In this document: positions 7,923 to 15,209 of the stretch, piece after piece
How the letters are laid out: every line of letters starts with the position of its first letter
Numbering within the stretch: the first letter of the stretch is position 1
Assembly: GCA_038209365.1 (NCBI GenBank)
Contig: JBBQXS010000026.1
Coordinates: 1-59,455, forward strand
Direction: 5' to 3'
Source of the DNA: DASQHW01 sp038209365
GTDB lineage: Bacteria > Actinomycetota > Acidimicrobiia > IMCC26256 > PALSA-610
Length of the DNA: 59,455 nt
The notes under the pieces: model-generated
The model's database searches: none
The model's input: only the letters and a program-made list of their open reading frames with translations
Told to the model about the DNA's origin: nothing
Made by a program: the position numbers and the translations under genes

Positions 7923-8585
7923 ATGCGAAACGTCCCCAGAAGGTGGTCGCCGCGTACCGCGGCGGCCACCTTCGCGATCATCCTCGCCGTCGCCGGAACC
8001 GCCACGCTCATCGTCGGCTACACCGAGCGCCACACGCCGCCACCGCGCCCGGCCGACGCGGCAGCCGGCCGGACCCAGCCGACCTCGCCATCGACCCCAC
8101 ACACGAAACCTGTTCCGACGACGCCGACAACAACCGCGCTCGGAGCGTCGCCACCGGTCGATCTCAGCATTCCGAGCATCGGCGTGCGATCCTCCATTGT
8201 CGAGCTCGGTCAGAACGCCGACGGCACCATTGAGGTGCCGAGCAGCTTTCACGTCGCGGGCTGGTACAAGTACGGAGTCACGCCCGGCCAGAACGGACCC
8301 TCCGTGTTTCTCGGCCACGTCGATTCGATGTCGGGCCCCGGCATCTTCTACCGCCTCGGCGCCCTGCATCCCGGCGATCATGTCCGCGTCACACGCCAGG
8401 ACGGTCGAACCGTCACGTTCGCGATCACCGGTATACGCCAATACGCCAAGAGCACATTCCCAACCATCGACGTCTACGCCAACACGACGGTGCCGACCAT
8501 CAGGCTCGTCACCTGCGGCGGCGCGTTCGACTCGGCAACACATCACTACCTCTCGAACATCGTCGCGTTCGGACAACTGATCTGA
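7923..8585 (+). CDS. Class F-type sortase
   Basis: A 220-residue protein. An N-terminal basic stretch and TM helix (about 12-33) precede a Pro/Thr-rich linker (38-76) and a sortase barrel (79-220) beginning LSIPSIGVRSSIVELG. The catalytic His132 is in LGHVDS and the nucleophile Cys198 is in LVTCGG; both motifs are those of class E/F sortases. The third catalytic residue (Arg) cannot be assigned: near the last strand (HHYLSNIVAFG) the expected region shows Leu. It would transpeptidate or cleave a surface protein at the membrane's outer face. The adjacent CHRD protein is the obvious candidate substrate, but it lacks LPXTG. Confidence 0.85.
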   Translation: MRNVPRRWSPRTAAATFAIILAVAGTATLIVGYTERHTPPPRPADAAAGRTQPTSPSTPHTKPVPTTPTTTALGASPPVDLSIPSIGVRSSIVELGQNADGTIEVPSSFHVAGWYKYGVTPGQNGPSVFLGHVDSMSGPGIFYRLGALHPGDHVRVTRQDGRTVTFAITGIRQYAKSTFPTIDVYANTTVPTIRLVTCGGAFDSATHHYLSNIVAFGQLI

Positions 8586-8608
8586 ACTTGAGTGTCTCGA
8601 GAGCATTG

Positions 8609-9216
8609 ATGGCTGCGAAGCCCGACATTCGCCTTCTTGCACTCGGGGGTGTCGTTGGCCCCATTGCCTTCGTCGGCGCATGGGCTCTCGCGGGCGCGAC
8701 GCTGCGCGCTACTCCCCGGTCGATGATGCGATCAGTGATCTCGCCGCCGTCGACGCGTCGACGCGCGTCGCGATGACGATTGGCTTCGTGCTGTTCGGAG
8801 TCGGCGTCATCGCGTTCGGTTTCGCGTTGCTCGAGGTGTTCGAGGGTGGAGCGTGGGTCGCCGCCTTCGTGACTGGTGGCTGCACGATCGGAGTGGCGGC
8901 CACGCCACTCGGCGGCTGGTCCGACGACGCCGTGCACGCGACGTTCGCCGGCCTCGGCTATGCCGCGATAGTCGCGCTCCCGCTCCTTGCCGCGCCCGCG
9001 CTCGAGCGAACCGGCCGGTCGCGCGAGGCGCGCTTCTCGGTGCTGACCGGCGTGATCTCGGCGGCCTGTCTCGTTGCGAGCACGTTCGGGACGGTCCACG
9101 GATTGTGGCAACGCCTAGGTTTGACCGCCGGCGACGCGTGGATCGTCCTCGTCGCATCGAGCCTCATCGGCCCGACCGGGTCCGCGCACTCTGGCGGGAG
9201 GGCTCTGTTGCGTTGA
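8609..9216 (+). pseudogene. DUF998 membrane protein, frameshifted
   Basis: The first frame gives MAAKPDIRLLALGGVVGPIAF and the first TM helix. The second frame, from about 8705, continues RYSPVDDAISDLAAV and the remaining TM helices, ending GLWQRLGLTAGDAWIVLVAS. Together they make the six-TM DUF998 family. Adding one G (ctgcgcGgctac) restores LRGYSPVDDAISD, so a 1-base deletion near 8710 is the simplest cause. The last few residues (GPTGSAHSGGRALLR) run into an IS6-type inverted repeat at 9201 and are probably not native. Function is unknown. Confidence 0.65.
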
Positions 9217-9436
9217 GTGGCACTGTTGCGTTGGTCGCGAATCGGACACGACGCCGGCTCCCGGCGAGCCTGGTCACCTGTGCGAACCGAACGAGTCGTT
9301 CGATTATGGGCCGCACAAATCGCCTATCTGATGTGTCGCGGCCGTTCGGCAGGCAGCGCGCCGGCTCAATGCAACAGTGCCAAGCGACCGGCAGCTCAGT
9401 CTCACGCGGCCTTCCCCAACTCAACGCAACAGAGCC
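9201..9436. repeat. Nested MITE-like units with IS6-type inverted repeats
   Basis: The 236-bp unit is bounded by perfect 18-bp inverted repeats, GGCTCTGTTGCGTTGAGT at 9201-9218 and its complement at 9419-9436. Inside it a second pair, GGCACTGTTGCGTTG at 9219-9233 and the complement of GGCACTGTTGCATTGAG at 9365-9381, bounds a 163-bp unit. These ends resemble IS6-family termini (GGCNCTGTTGC). No transposase lies between them. No obvious 8-bp target duplication flanks the outer unit. Confidence 0.65.
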
Positions 9437-10707
9437 ATCAGCGGCCCGATTCCCGATTCGAACGCCATCCTCTGAGGGCGACTCGTGCGGTCGGGTTGGC
9501 AACGGCGAGGAGTTGTCGCCGGCACCTCGAGCCTGTGGGTGCCGAAAACGCGTTCGGGTGTTCTGTGACCATGCTCATTATTGACGTCGCGTCGTGTGGT
9601 GGGGGAGCAGGCGTGTCGAAGCTGGCGTTGCCCGTGTTGGGTTGGCCTTGTCGCGGAGTTCAGGCCGCTTGGCGGGTACTCGTTGATGAGTCCGCTGCAG
9701 GTGAGGCGTCGTCGGATCGGTCGGCCGGGCCGAAACTCGACAACTTTGCTGCTGTCGGGCGCGCGTTGGCCGAGGCTGCGGCGGGGTCGGTGTTGGTTGT
9801 AGTGCTCGACATATTCGTCGAGGAGATGTTGCAGCTGTCCGCGCTTCCAGATGAGTGTGCGGTCGCAGAGTTCGCGCCGCATGGTACCGACCCATCGTTC
9901 CGCGTACGCGTTCGCGACCGGCGTGTACGGCGGGGTGCGGATGATCGTTGCGCCGTCACCGCGGAAGACCTCGTCGAACCCGCCGGCGAACTGTCCGGCA
10001 CCATCGCGGATCAAGAACCGCATCGTGCGGTCGTAACCCATCATCAAGTTCCGCGCGGCTTGGGTGGTCCAGGGGCCAGTCGGGTTGGTAGTGATCCCGG
10101 CGAGGTGTACGCGGCGGCAGTCGAGCTCGATGAAGAACAGCACGTAGTAGCGGCGCAGCATGACGGTGTCGACGGTGAAGAAGTCACACGCGACGATCCC
10201 GGCCGCTTGGGACCGTAGGAACGTCGTCCATAACCCTGATGCTCGGTCTGGGGTGGGGTCGATGCCGGCCTTCGTAAGAATCGTCCAGACGGTCGACGCG
10301 GCGATGGTGATTCCGAGCCGGGCGAGTTCGCCGTTGATTCGGCGGTAGCCCCACGTTGGATTCTCGCGAGCACAGCGGAGGATTGCCGGGCGGGTCTCGA
10401 TCGTCGTGGATGGTCGGCCCGGCCGATGCGGGTAGTTCCAGTGGTTCGCGACCATTCGTCGATGCCAACGCGGGATCGTGTCGGGTGTGACCATGAAGAT
10501 CGGCCACCGGTCACGGCCGAGCACGCGAGCGAGTGCGGCCAGGATCGCGCGGTCGCTGGGTGCGAAGCGCGGACGGCTGATCTGGCGTTGCAGCACGACG
10601 AGTTGGTGGCGCAGCACGAGGATCTCAACGTCTTTGGAGCGATCGCGCCGACCGCGCAGCACCAACAGGTCGAGTACGAGGCGGACAAGGCGGTAGAAAC
10701 GAGCCAC
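9421..10707 (-). CDS. Transposase, rve/integrase-core DDE type (copy 1, C-terminal readthrough)
   Basis: The product begins with GTG at 10707 (VARFYRLVRLVLDLLVLRG), as in copy 2. An N-terminal helical region is followed by an HTH-like stretch (WGYRRINGELARLGITIAAS) and an rve core with the acidic triad in ACDFFTVDTV, LIRDGAGQF and NAYAERWV. It would cut and join its own element ends. Copy 2 ends LINQYRQAA-stop; here one extra C in the run taCCCgcc shifts the frame, so translation misses that stop (equivalent to position 9660) and continues about 80 residues through the element end and beyond. The long tail is therefore artefactual or a recent mutation. Confidence 0.82.
   Translation of the reverse strand: MARFYRLVRLVLDLLVLRGRRDRSKDVEILVLRHQLVVLQRQISRPRFAPSDRAILAALARVLGRDRWPIFMVTPDTIPRWHRRMVANHWNYPHRPGRPSTTIETRPAILRCARENPTWGYRRINGELARLGITIAASTVWTILTKAGIDPTPDRASGLWTTFLRSQAAGIVACDFFTVDTVMLRRYYVLFFIELDCRRVHLAGITTNPTGPWTTQAARNLMMGYDRTMRFLIRDGAGQFAGGFDEVFRGDGATIIRTPPYTPVANAYAERWVGTMRRELCDRTLIWKRGQLQHLLDEYVEHYNQHRPRRSLGQRAPDSSKVVEFRPGRPIRRRLTCSGLINEYPPSGLNSATRPTQHGQRQLRHACSPTTRRDVNNEHGHRTPERVFGTHRLEVPATTPRRCQPDRTSRPQRMAFESGIGPLMALLR
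9437..9533 (+). pseudogene. Possible degenerate N-terminal part of an IS6-type transposase
   Basis: The DNA just left of the inserted 1263-bp element (about 9490-9533, including ggcgaggagttg) can be aligned, with several indels, to the segment of IS6 transposases that encodes LSYRDVEELLAERG. The matching downstream part of the gene resumes on the other side of the insertion at 10797. The similarity is weak and was judged by eye. Confidence 0.25.
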
Positions 10708-10796
10708 ACGCCGATCCTCGCAGCGACCAAACCGCGCTGCCCACGCCAACGCGAAACGCCTGCTCAGCACGCCCGGACGGATATTCGGCACGCACA
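9534..10796 (-). mobile_element. rve-type insertion sequence, copy 1 (1263 bp)
   Basis: The element begins TGTGGGTGCCGAAAACG at 9534 and ends with the complement of TGTGCGTGCCGAATAT at 10796, giving imperfect terminal inverted repeats. It is exactly as long as copy 2 at 15193-16455. It carries one transposase gene on the minus strand. The right end abuts the coding sequence of an IS6-type transposase, so it inserted into that element. No target-site duplication is evident. Confidence 0.75.
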
Positions 10797-10825
10797 AGGT
10801 CAATCACGTCACGATCTATCGATGG

Positions 10826-11353
10826 GTGCAGCGCTTCACGCCTCTGCTCGCGGATGCGGCCCGGCCATGCCGACGTACGGTCGGCGACCGGTGGTTCGTG
10901 GACGAGACCTATGTGAAGGTCGCCGGGAAGTGGCGATACGTGTATCGGGCGGTCGATCAGGATGGTCAGATCATCGATGTCTACGTCTCGGTCCGGCGCG
11001 ATACCGGCGCGGCCCAGCAGTTCTTCGCCACGGCAGTCCTTGCTCATGGCGAGCCGGCCGAGGTGGTGACCGATCGGGCCCCGGCGTTAGGGGCGGCGAT
11101 CGATGAACTGATGCCGGCCGCGTTTCACTACATTGAGCAATACGCGAACAACCGCGTCGAGTGCGATCACGGCCGGCTCAAAGCGCGGCTCCGCCCGATG
11201 CGCGTCCTCAAACGCGACCACACCGCGCGGGTGATCATGCGCGGTCACGCGCTGATGCAGAACATGCGTCGCGGTCACTATGAACTCGGCGTTGACGCGC
11301 GTGCCCATCGTCGCGTCGCGCACATGTCTACCGAACTCGCCCGGACGATCTGA
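10826..11353 (+). CDS. IS6-family transposase, N-terminus missing
   Basis: From 10797 the frame reads VNHVTIYRWVQRFTPLLADA, then DRWFVDETYVKVAGKWRYVYRAVDQ, VVTDRAPALGAA and NNRVECDHGRLKARLRPMR. This is the DDE core of IS6/IS240-type transposases, with Asp in VDETY, Asp in VVTDRA and Glu in VECDH. The first 50-60 residues (including the conserved YRDVEE region) are cut away by the rve element. The GTG at 10826 is the first start but is internal to the domain. The right inverted repeat follows at 11394-11411. It is unlikely to be active. Confidence 0.8.
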   Translation: MQRFTPLLADAARPCRRTVGDRWFVDETYVKVAGKWRYVYRAVDQDGQIIDVYVSVRRDTGAAQQFFATAVLAHGEPAEVVTDRAPALGAAIDELMPAAFHYIEQYANNRVECDHGRLKARLRPMRVLKRDHTARVIMRGHALMQNMRRGHYELGVDARAHRRVAHMSTELARTI

Positions 11354-11393
11354 ACGGACATCGACCGACCGCGGTCCCGCGCCACCCAATCCA

Positions 11394-11411
11394 ACTCAAC
11401 GCAACAGTGCC
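11394..11411 (-). repeat. IS6-type right terminal inverted repeat
   Basis: ACTCAACGCAACAGTGCC is the complement of GGCACTGTTGCGTTGAGT. It matches the end at 9219 and lies 41 bp after the IS6-type transposase stop, the normal place for the right end. A fragment of another element starts immediately after it. Confidence 0.75.
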
Positions 11412-11412
11412 C

Positions 11413-11571
11413 TGCGCAGGAACGTCGTCCATGATTCCGATGTGCGGCCAGGTGCTGGGTCGAAGCCAGCGGTCTTGAAGATCGTCCATATCGTTGATGC
11501 GGCGATCGTGATGCCGAGCCGGGCGAGTTCGCCGTGGATGCGGCGATATCCCCACGTCGGAACTCCGGTCT
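11413..11571 (-). pseudogene. Fragment of the rve-type transposase (copy 4)
   Basis: On the minus strand this stretch encodes WGYRRIHGELARLGITIAAS, then a segment close to AGFDPAPGRTSESWTTFLRR, the same middle region as in the two full copies. Both ends are missing. It begins directly at the IS6-type right repeat, suggesting that the IS6-type element inserted into or recombined with an older copy. Confidence 0.72.
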
Positions 11572-11675
11572 CGCACAGGCGCGCCGGGCGCCTGTTGAGA
11601 CACGTGAGACGCGCTCGGCGCGCTAAACGGTCTGCACTGAGTTCGCCGGCGGGGATCTGTGGGTAGCAAGGTTCG

Positions 11676-12022
11676 GTGAGTTGGCGCTTTGGTGCACGGC
11701 TTGATCATGCGCTGAACGCTGTAGCCCAGTTGCGGCGTGAGTTGCCGGTCGATCATGCCTGCGAAGAGATCTTGCTGGTCGCGAGCGAACTCACGACCAA
11801 CGCGGTCCTCCACGGCCGACAACCGGTCGACGTGCAGGTCACCGTTGACGGTGATGTTGCCCGAGTCGAAGTCCACGATGCTCACCCGCAAATGGGTGTA
11901 CCCGCTGAGGACTCAGGGGGACTGCTGCTCATCGAACACATCGCGCGCGCTTGGGGCGTCAGCCGCAAGCCGGCGACGGCAAGATGGTGTGGGCTGAGAT
12001 CTCGCTGCGTGAGGCGACGTAG
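11676..12022 (+). CDS. RsbW-like ATP-binding protein (anti-sigma kinase family), frameshifted at the C-terminus
   Basis: The first frame encodes a HATPase_c_2 domain: the N-box LLVASELTTNAVLHGR, the G1 region VARVEVHDAHPQ, and the G2 region DSGGLLLIEHIARAWG. The last conserved strand, DGKMVWAEISLREAT, lies in another frame ending at the TAG at 12022. Adding one G (ccggGcgac, near 11972) joins them. Without it the frame runs to 12188 with an unrelated tail. It would bind or phosphorylate anti-sigma antagonists. A PP2C phosphatase gene follows 200 bp downstream in the same direction, the usual partner. The start GTG at 11676 is the first start in frame. Confidence 0.72.
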
Positions 12023-12228
12023 CCGCGACGCGAGCACTTCTCCGCACTCGGCGAGACCAAGCCGCCGAAATGTGGCGCCGGGCCGATCGTCCGGGGTGTC
12101 GGCGAGGTCGCGAGCGAGCCCGTCGGCGGGTATGCAGAGAAGCGTCGACGTTCAGAGCGGACGCGGGTGCGGAGGTCGCGGTTCCTGATGGTGCGCTCTG
12201 TCGCGAGCCGGGCGTAGATTCGTGTTTG

Positions 12229-13437
12229 ATGGCGGATGCCCGCGATGAGGGTTTCGAGGAGCTGCTTGGCGGCATGCTCGGTGAGTTTCTTGGTGCGGCG
12301 CATCTTGTGCCGCCTGATGAGCTGCCGACGCTTGGAGCGGGTGTCGCCCGACGATTGGGTGTCAAGCGTCTGGTTGTGTGGCTTGCCGACTATCAACAGC
12401 GTGTCCTTGTTCCGTTCCCGTCGGTGATCGCGACGCCGATGTCGATTGATGCGAGCCTCGGCGGACGGGCGTTTGTGCGCTGCCAGCCAGTCGAGGTTTC
12501 GGGTGCAGACGGGACGACGTTGTGGCTTCCCCTAGTTGATGGCGTCGACCGGATCGGTGTGCTCGAGGCGGTGCTCGAGTCGATCGACGATGCCAGACGC
12601 GAGGTGTTGGTCGGATTTGCGCGTGCGGTAACAGCCGAGACCGTGACGCGCGGGCAGTACACGGATGCGTTCAAACGGGCACGTCGTCACCGTGACATGA
12701 CTCTGTCGGCCGAACTGCAGTGGCAGCTTCTTCCGCCGACAACGTTCTCTACCCGCGACGTCACGATCAGCGGCATCTTGGAACCGGCCTACGAGGTGGG
12801 CGGCGATGCGTTCGACTACACATACGACGGCGGTGTCCTTCACTTCATGATCCTCGACGCGGTCGGCCACGATCTCGCGTCGAGCTTCTATGCGTCCTTG
12901 GCGATCGGCGCGTACCGGTGCGCGCGTCGCAATGGCACTGATCTCGCAGGAACGGTACGCGAGCTCGATGTGCTCATTGACGCGCAGTTCGAGGGCGCGA
13001 CGTTTGTCACCGCGCAACTCGGTGAGCTCGACGTCGCGACCGGGATCTTGCAATGGGTGAACGCCGCACATCCAAGTCCGCTCCTTGTGCGCCAAGGCCG
13101 CGTGGTTGGCACGCTCGAGGGCCGACGGCGCGTGCCGCTCGGCCTCGCTCATCTTGTACAGAACGAAAAGCACGCGCCGGTCGCCGAGGAACACCTCGAA
13201 CCAGGCGACACGCTCTTGTTCTACAGCGATGGCGTCACCGAAGCTCGCACGGCACGCGGCGACGACTTCGGCATCGAGCGGCTCGGCTGGTTTTTGGAAC
13301 GAGCCGCAGCGTCGGAACTCTCAGCCGGCGAAATCTCCCGCAGGCTCGCACACGCCGTGCTCGACCACCACGGCGGCAAGCTTCAAGACGATGCCACCAC
13401 GCTACTCGTGCAGTGGCACCCATCCCGCCCAAGGTAG
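12229..13437 (+). CDS. GAF-PP2C (SpoIIE/RsbU-type) serine phosphatase
   Basis: A 402-residue cytoplasmic protein. Residues about 20-150 form a GAF-like sensory domain (VPPDELPTLGAGVARRLGV, then LWLPLVDGVDRIGVLEAVLE). A short coiled linker (RARRHRDMTLSAELQWQLLPP) leads to a SpoIIE phosphatase domain: GGDAFDYTYDGG, LDAVGHDLASS, VNAAHPSPLLV, FYSDGVTEA and the final DDATTLLVQW, retaining the metal-binding aspartates. Such enzymes dephosphorylate STAS-domain anti-sigma antagonists. An RsbW-like ATPase lies just upstream in the same direction; no STAS gene was found. The start at 12229 (MADARDEGF) is preferred, as the upstream frame extension lacks similarity. Confidence 0.87.
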   Translation: MADARDEGFEELLGGMLGEFLGAAHLVPPDELPTLGAGVARRLGVKRLVVWLADYQQRVLVPFPSVIATPMSIDASLGGRAFVRCQPVEVSGADGTTLWLPLVDGVDRIGVLEAVLESIDDARREVLVGFARAVTAETVTRGQYTDAFKRARRHRDMTLSAELQWQLLPPTTFSTRDVTISGILEPAYEVGGDAFDYTYDGGVLHFMILDAVGHDLASSFYASLAIGAYRCARRNGTDLAGTVRELDVLIDAQFEGATFVTAQLGELDVATGILQWVNAAHPSPLLVRQGRVVGTLEGRRRVPLGLAHLVQNEKHAPVAEEHLEPGDTLLFYSDGVTEARTARGDDFGIERLGWFLERAAASELSAGEISRRLAHAVLDHHGGKLQDDATTLLVQWHPSRPR

Positions 13438-13865
13438 TGCCTCAGTAAATCGACCCACTACCGACGTCGGTTCCAACGATCACAACCACGCGACCACGCC
13501 GGAGACTGCTCCGACTCGCGATGACGAACCGATAGGAGTGACGAGGTTCGCGGCGAGCGGACGAAGCGCGCGCACCCTTTGCGGCTCAGTTGCAGCGAGG
13601 ATGGCGGGAACATCGCCGGCGATCTCGCGTGCGAGTAACCCTTCGCCGGCCGAAGCGCTGCGCGTATTGACGTCCGGCATGGCCGTGCGCCTGGAACTCC
13701 ACAAGGCGGCGGCCAAGGGATCGGCGCCGCGCGGTCGCAGAACTCGTCCAACCCTGTGAGCAGAACGGCTTATCGTGCGGAGTACAACCCGCCGGTTCGA
13801 CCATGATGAGATAGTGCTTCGCTGCGTTGCGTTCCTACCGTCGGACGAGGCACCTGGAGGCCCCC
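13438..13865. other. No recognisable gene; leader of the coiled-coil gene
   Basis: No frame here shows a domain. The minus-strand frame near 13480-13700 (LAREIAGDVPAILAATEPQR) has a plausible composition but I recognise nothing in it. The last 60 bases include CTGGAGG, the ribosome site of the next gene. Confidence 0.4.
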
Positions 13866-14297
13866 ATGGGACTGATGCGCAAGACCCTCTCGGTCGGCAC
13901 GTTCGGCATCGTGTCGTTCCGGAGCAAGAAAGAGAAACTGCGACGTGCCGAACGGGCCCAGCGTGAGGCCGAAACTGCACTCGGACAAGAGCAATCGGCT
14001 CGGGCCATGGCCGAGGCCCGAATCACAAACGCGGAGAAGCGGGTGAAGGATGCCCGCGCTCAGGCGGCGCAAGCGTCCAAGCGGCTCGAGCAGACGAAAC
14101 GGCGGACCCGACGTGCGCGCAAGGGTGAAAGGCTGGGAGAGCTGATCGCGAATGCTGAGCCGATTCGTCGCAGCGGACTGGAGACTGCCCGCGGCGCGAG
14201 CAGCGCGACCGTCGAGCGTGGCCGGAAGGCGGGCCGCCGGGCCCGAAAGGCGTCGAAGCGGGCCGCGCGGGACGCACGGAAGGGCGCGCCGCGCTAA
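13866..14297 (+). CDS. Basic coiled-coil protein, actinobacterial MGxMRKTLS family
   Basis: A 143-residue protein. The N-terminus MGLMRKTLSVGTFGIVSFRS, followed by KKEKLRRAERAQREAE, is characteristic of a group of small actinobacterial proteins. It is followed by a long charged coiled coil (about 20-100) and a very basic tail rich in GRKAGRRARKASKRAARDA. The function is unknown; the tail suggests nucleic-acid or membrane binding. CTGGAGG lies 5 bases before the ATG. The stop codon TAA at 14295-14297 is part of an IS6-type terminal repeat, so the native C-terminus may be cut off. Confidence 0.75.
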   Translation: MGLMRKTLSVGTFGIVSFRSKKEKLRRAERAQREAETALGQEQSARAMAEARITNAEKRVKDARAQAAQASKRLEQTKRRTRRARKGERLGELIANAEPIRRSGLETARGASSATVERGRKAGRRARKASKRAARDARKGAPR

Positions 14298-14309
14298 TGC
14301 AACAGTGCC
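14295..14309 (-). repeat. Solitary IS6-type terminal repeat
   Basis: TAATGCAACAGTGCC matches the other IS6-type ends in this region over AATGCAACAGTGCC. It supplies the stop codon of the preceding coiled-coil gene. No partner end or transposase is nearby. Confidence 0.6.
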
Positions 14310-15192
14310 CGCCCGGCCGCCGCGGTGCTCAGCCGTAGATCGAGACTAAGGGAGTACCCAATGATCGATGCATCTCTGTGAACAGTCGCGCCGCTGCGTT
14401 TGTCTTCGGTTCGACGGCCCGATCTTCTATTCGCTTCGGTTGCGCCGTGGGTTCGATCCTCGCCCGAAACGCACCGACAAGAGATCGAAACGGCACTTCG
14501 CGAGGTTCGACGCAACCCCGTGATGTCTGCCGAGCCATGGTTTCGGGCGCCGAGATTCACGCGCTCCTCGCAATAGACGCTCGACTCGCGCAGATCGTCG
14601 ATTCCGACCACGATCGACGGGATCTCATCGGGTCGCGGTAGGCATCGGTCGCTGCGCGGTCGACTCACTCCTGAAGGAGCCGCTTGAGCAAGACCGCGAC
14701 GATGTCATCCGCCAAGCAGGTCATTCGTATCGCCTCCAAGCCGCGTTCGCCTTCGCCGGTTCAGGGCTCCGACCGCGGGGCGCGCAGGGCAACAATGAGG
14801 TATTCCCCTTGCGTAATGAGTCTCCAATTCTCGAAGAACGTTGCTAGTAATGTACTTCTAGAATAGTTGGACCGAGTAGTGCAGAAGCTGGCTGTCGTCG
14901 ACCGTTGACGGTTCCAGGAAGGATCAGCCGTAACGAGCGTAGAGACCGGACGCGGGCCGAGCATCATCTTCTGCGAACTCTGTGGTACGCGACTGCGACG
15001 CAATGACGAACCCGACGTGCTCGAGGTTGGCGTCGACTCGGTCATGACGGTTGCCCGTCACCGTTGCGTCCATGTTCGCTAAGTGATGTTCCATCGAGAC
15101 CATGACGTCGCGCGGGTCTCGGCCGACGACGACATAGGTGACTGTGGGTGCCGGAAACGGGTTTGCACGCGCGATGCGCAGCTTTGGTGCCC
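14310..15192. other. Decayed DNA between mobile elements
   Basis: No complete gene was recognised. A short plus-strand frame near 14910-15082 contains FCELCGTRLRRN and RHRCVHVR, which look like a zinc-ribbon remnant, but it has no start codon. Around 14800-14880 the DNA is unusually AT-rich for this window. A TTG frame at 14684 has an AAGGAG site, but its product is featureless. Confidence 0.4.
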
Positions 15193-15209
15193 TGTGGGTG
15201 CCGGAAACG
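15142..15209. repeat. 18-bp direct repeat of an rve-element end
   Basis: CTGTGGGTGCCGGAAACG occurs at 15142-15159 and again at 15192-15209, 50 bp apart. The second is the left end of copy 2. The first is a solitary end, presumably left by an earlier copy or by an aberrant insertion. Confidence 0.65.

Noticed and set aside
14684..14866. TTG-started 60-residue frame with AAGGAG upstream
   Set aside because: Featureless product in a decayed region; one ribosome-like site is not enough.
14910..15082. Short zinc-ribbon-like frame (FCELCG ... RHRCVH)
   Set aside because: No start codon in frame and a stop just upstream; at most a remnant.
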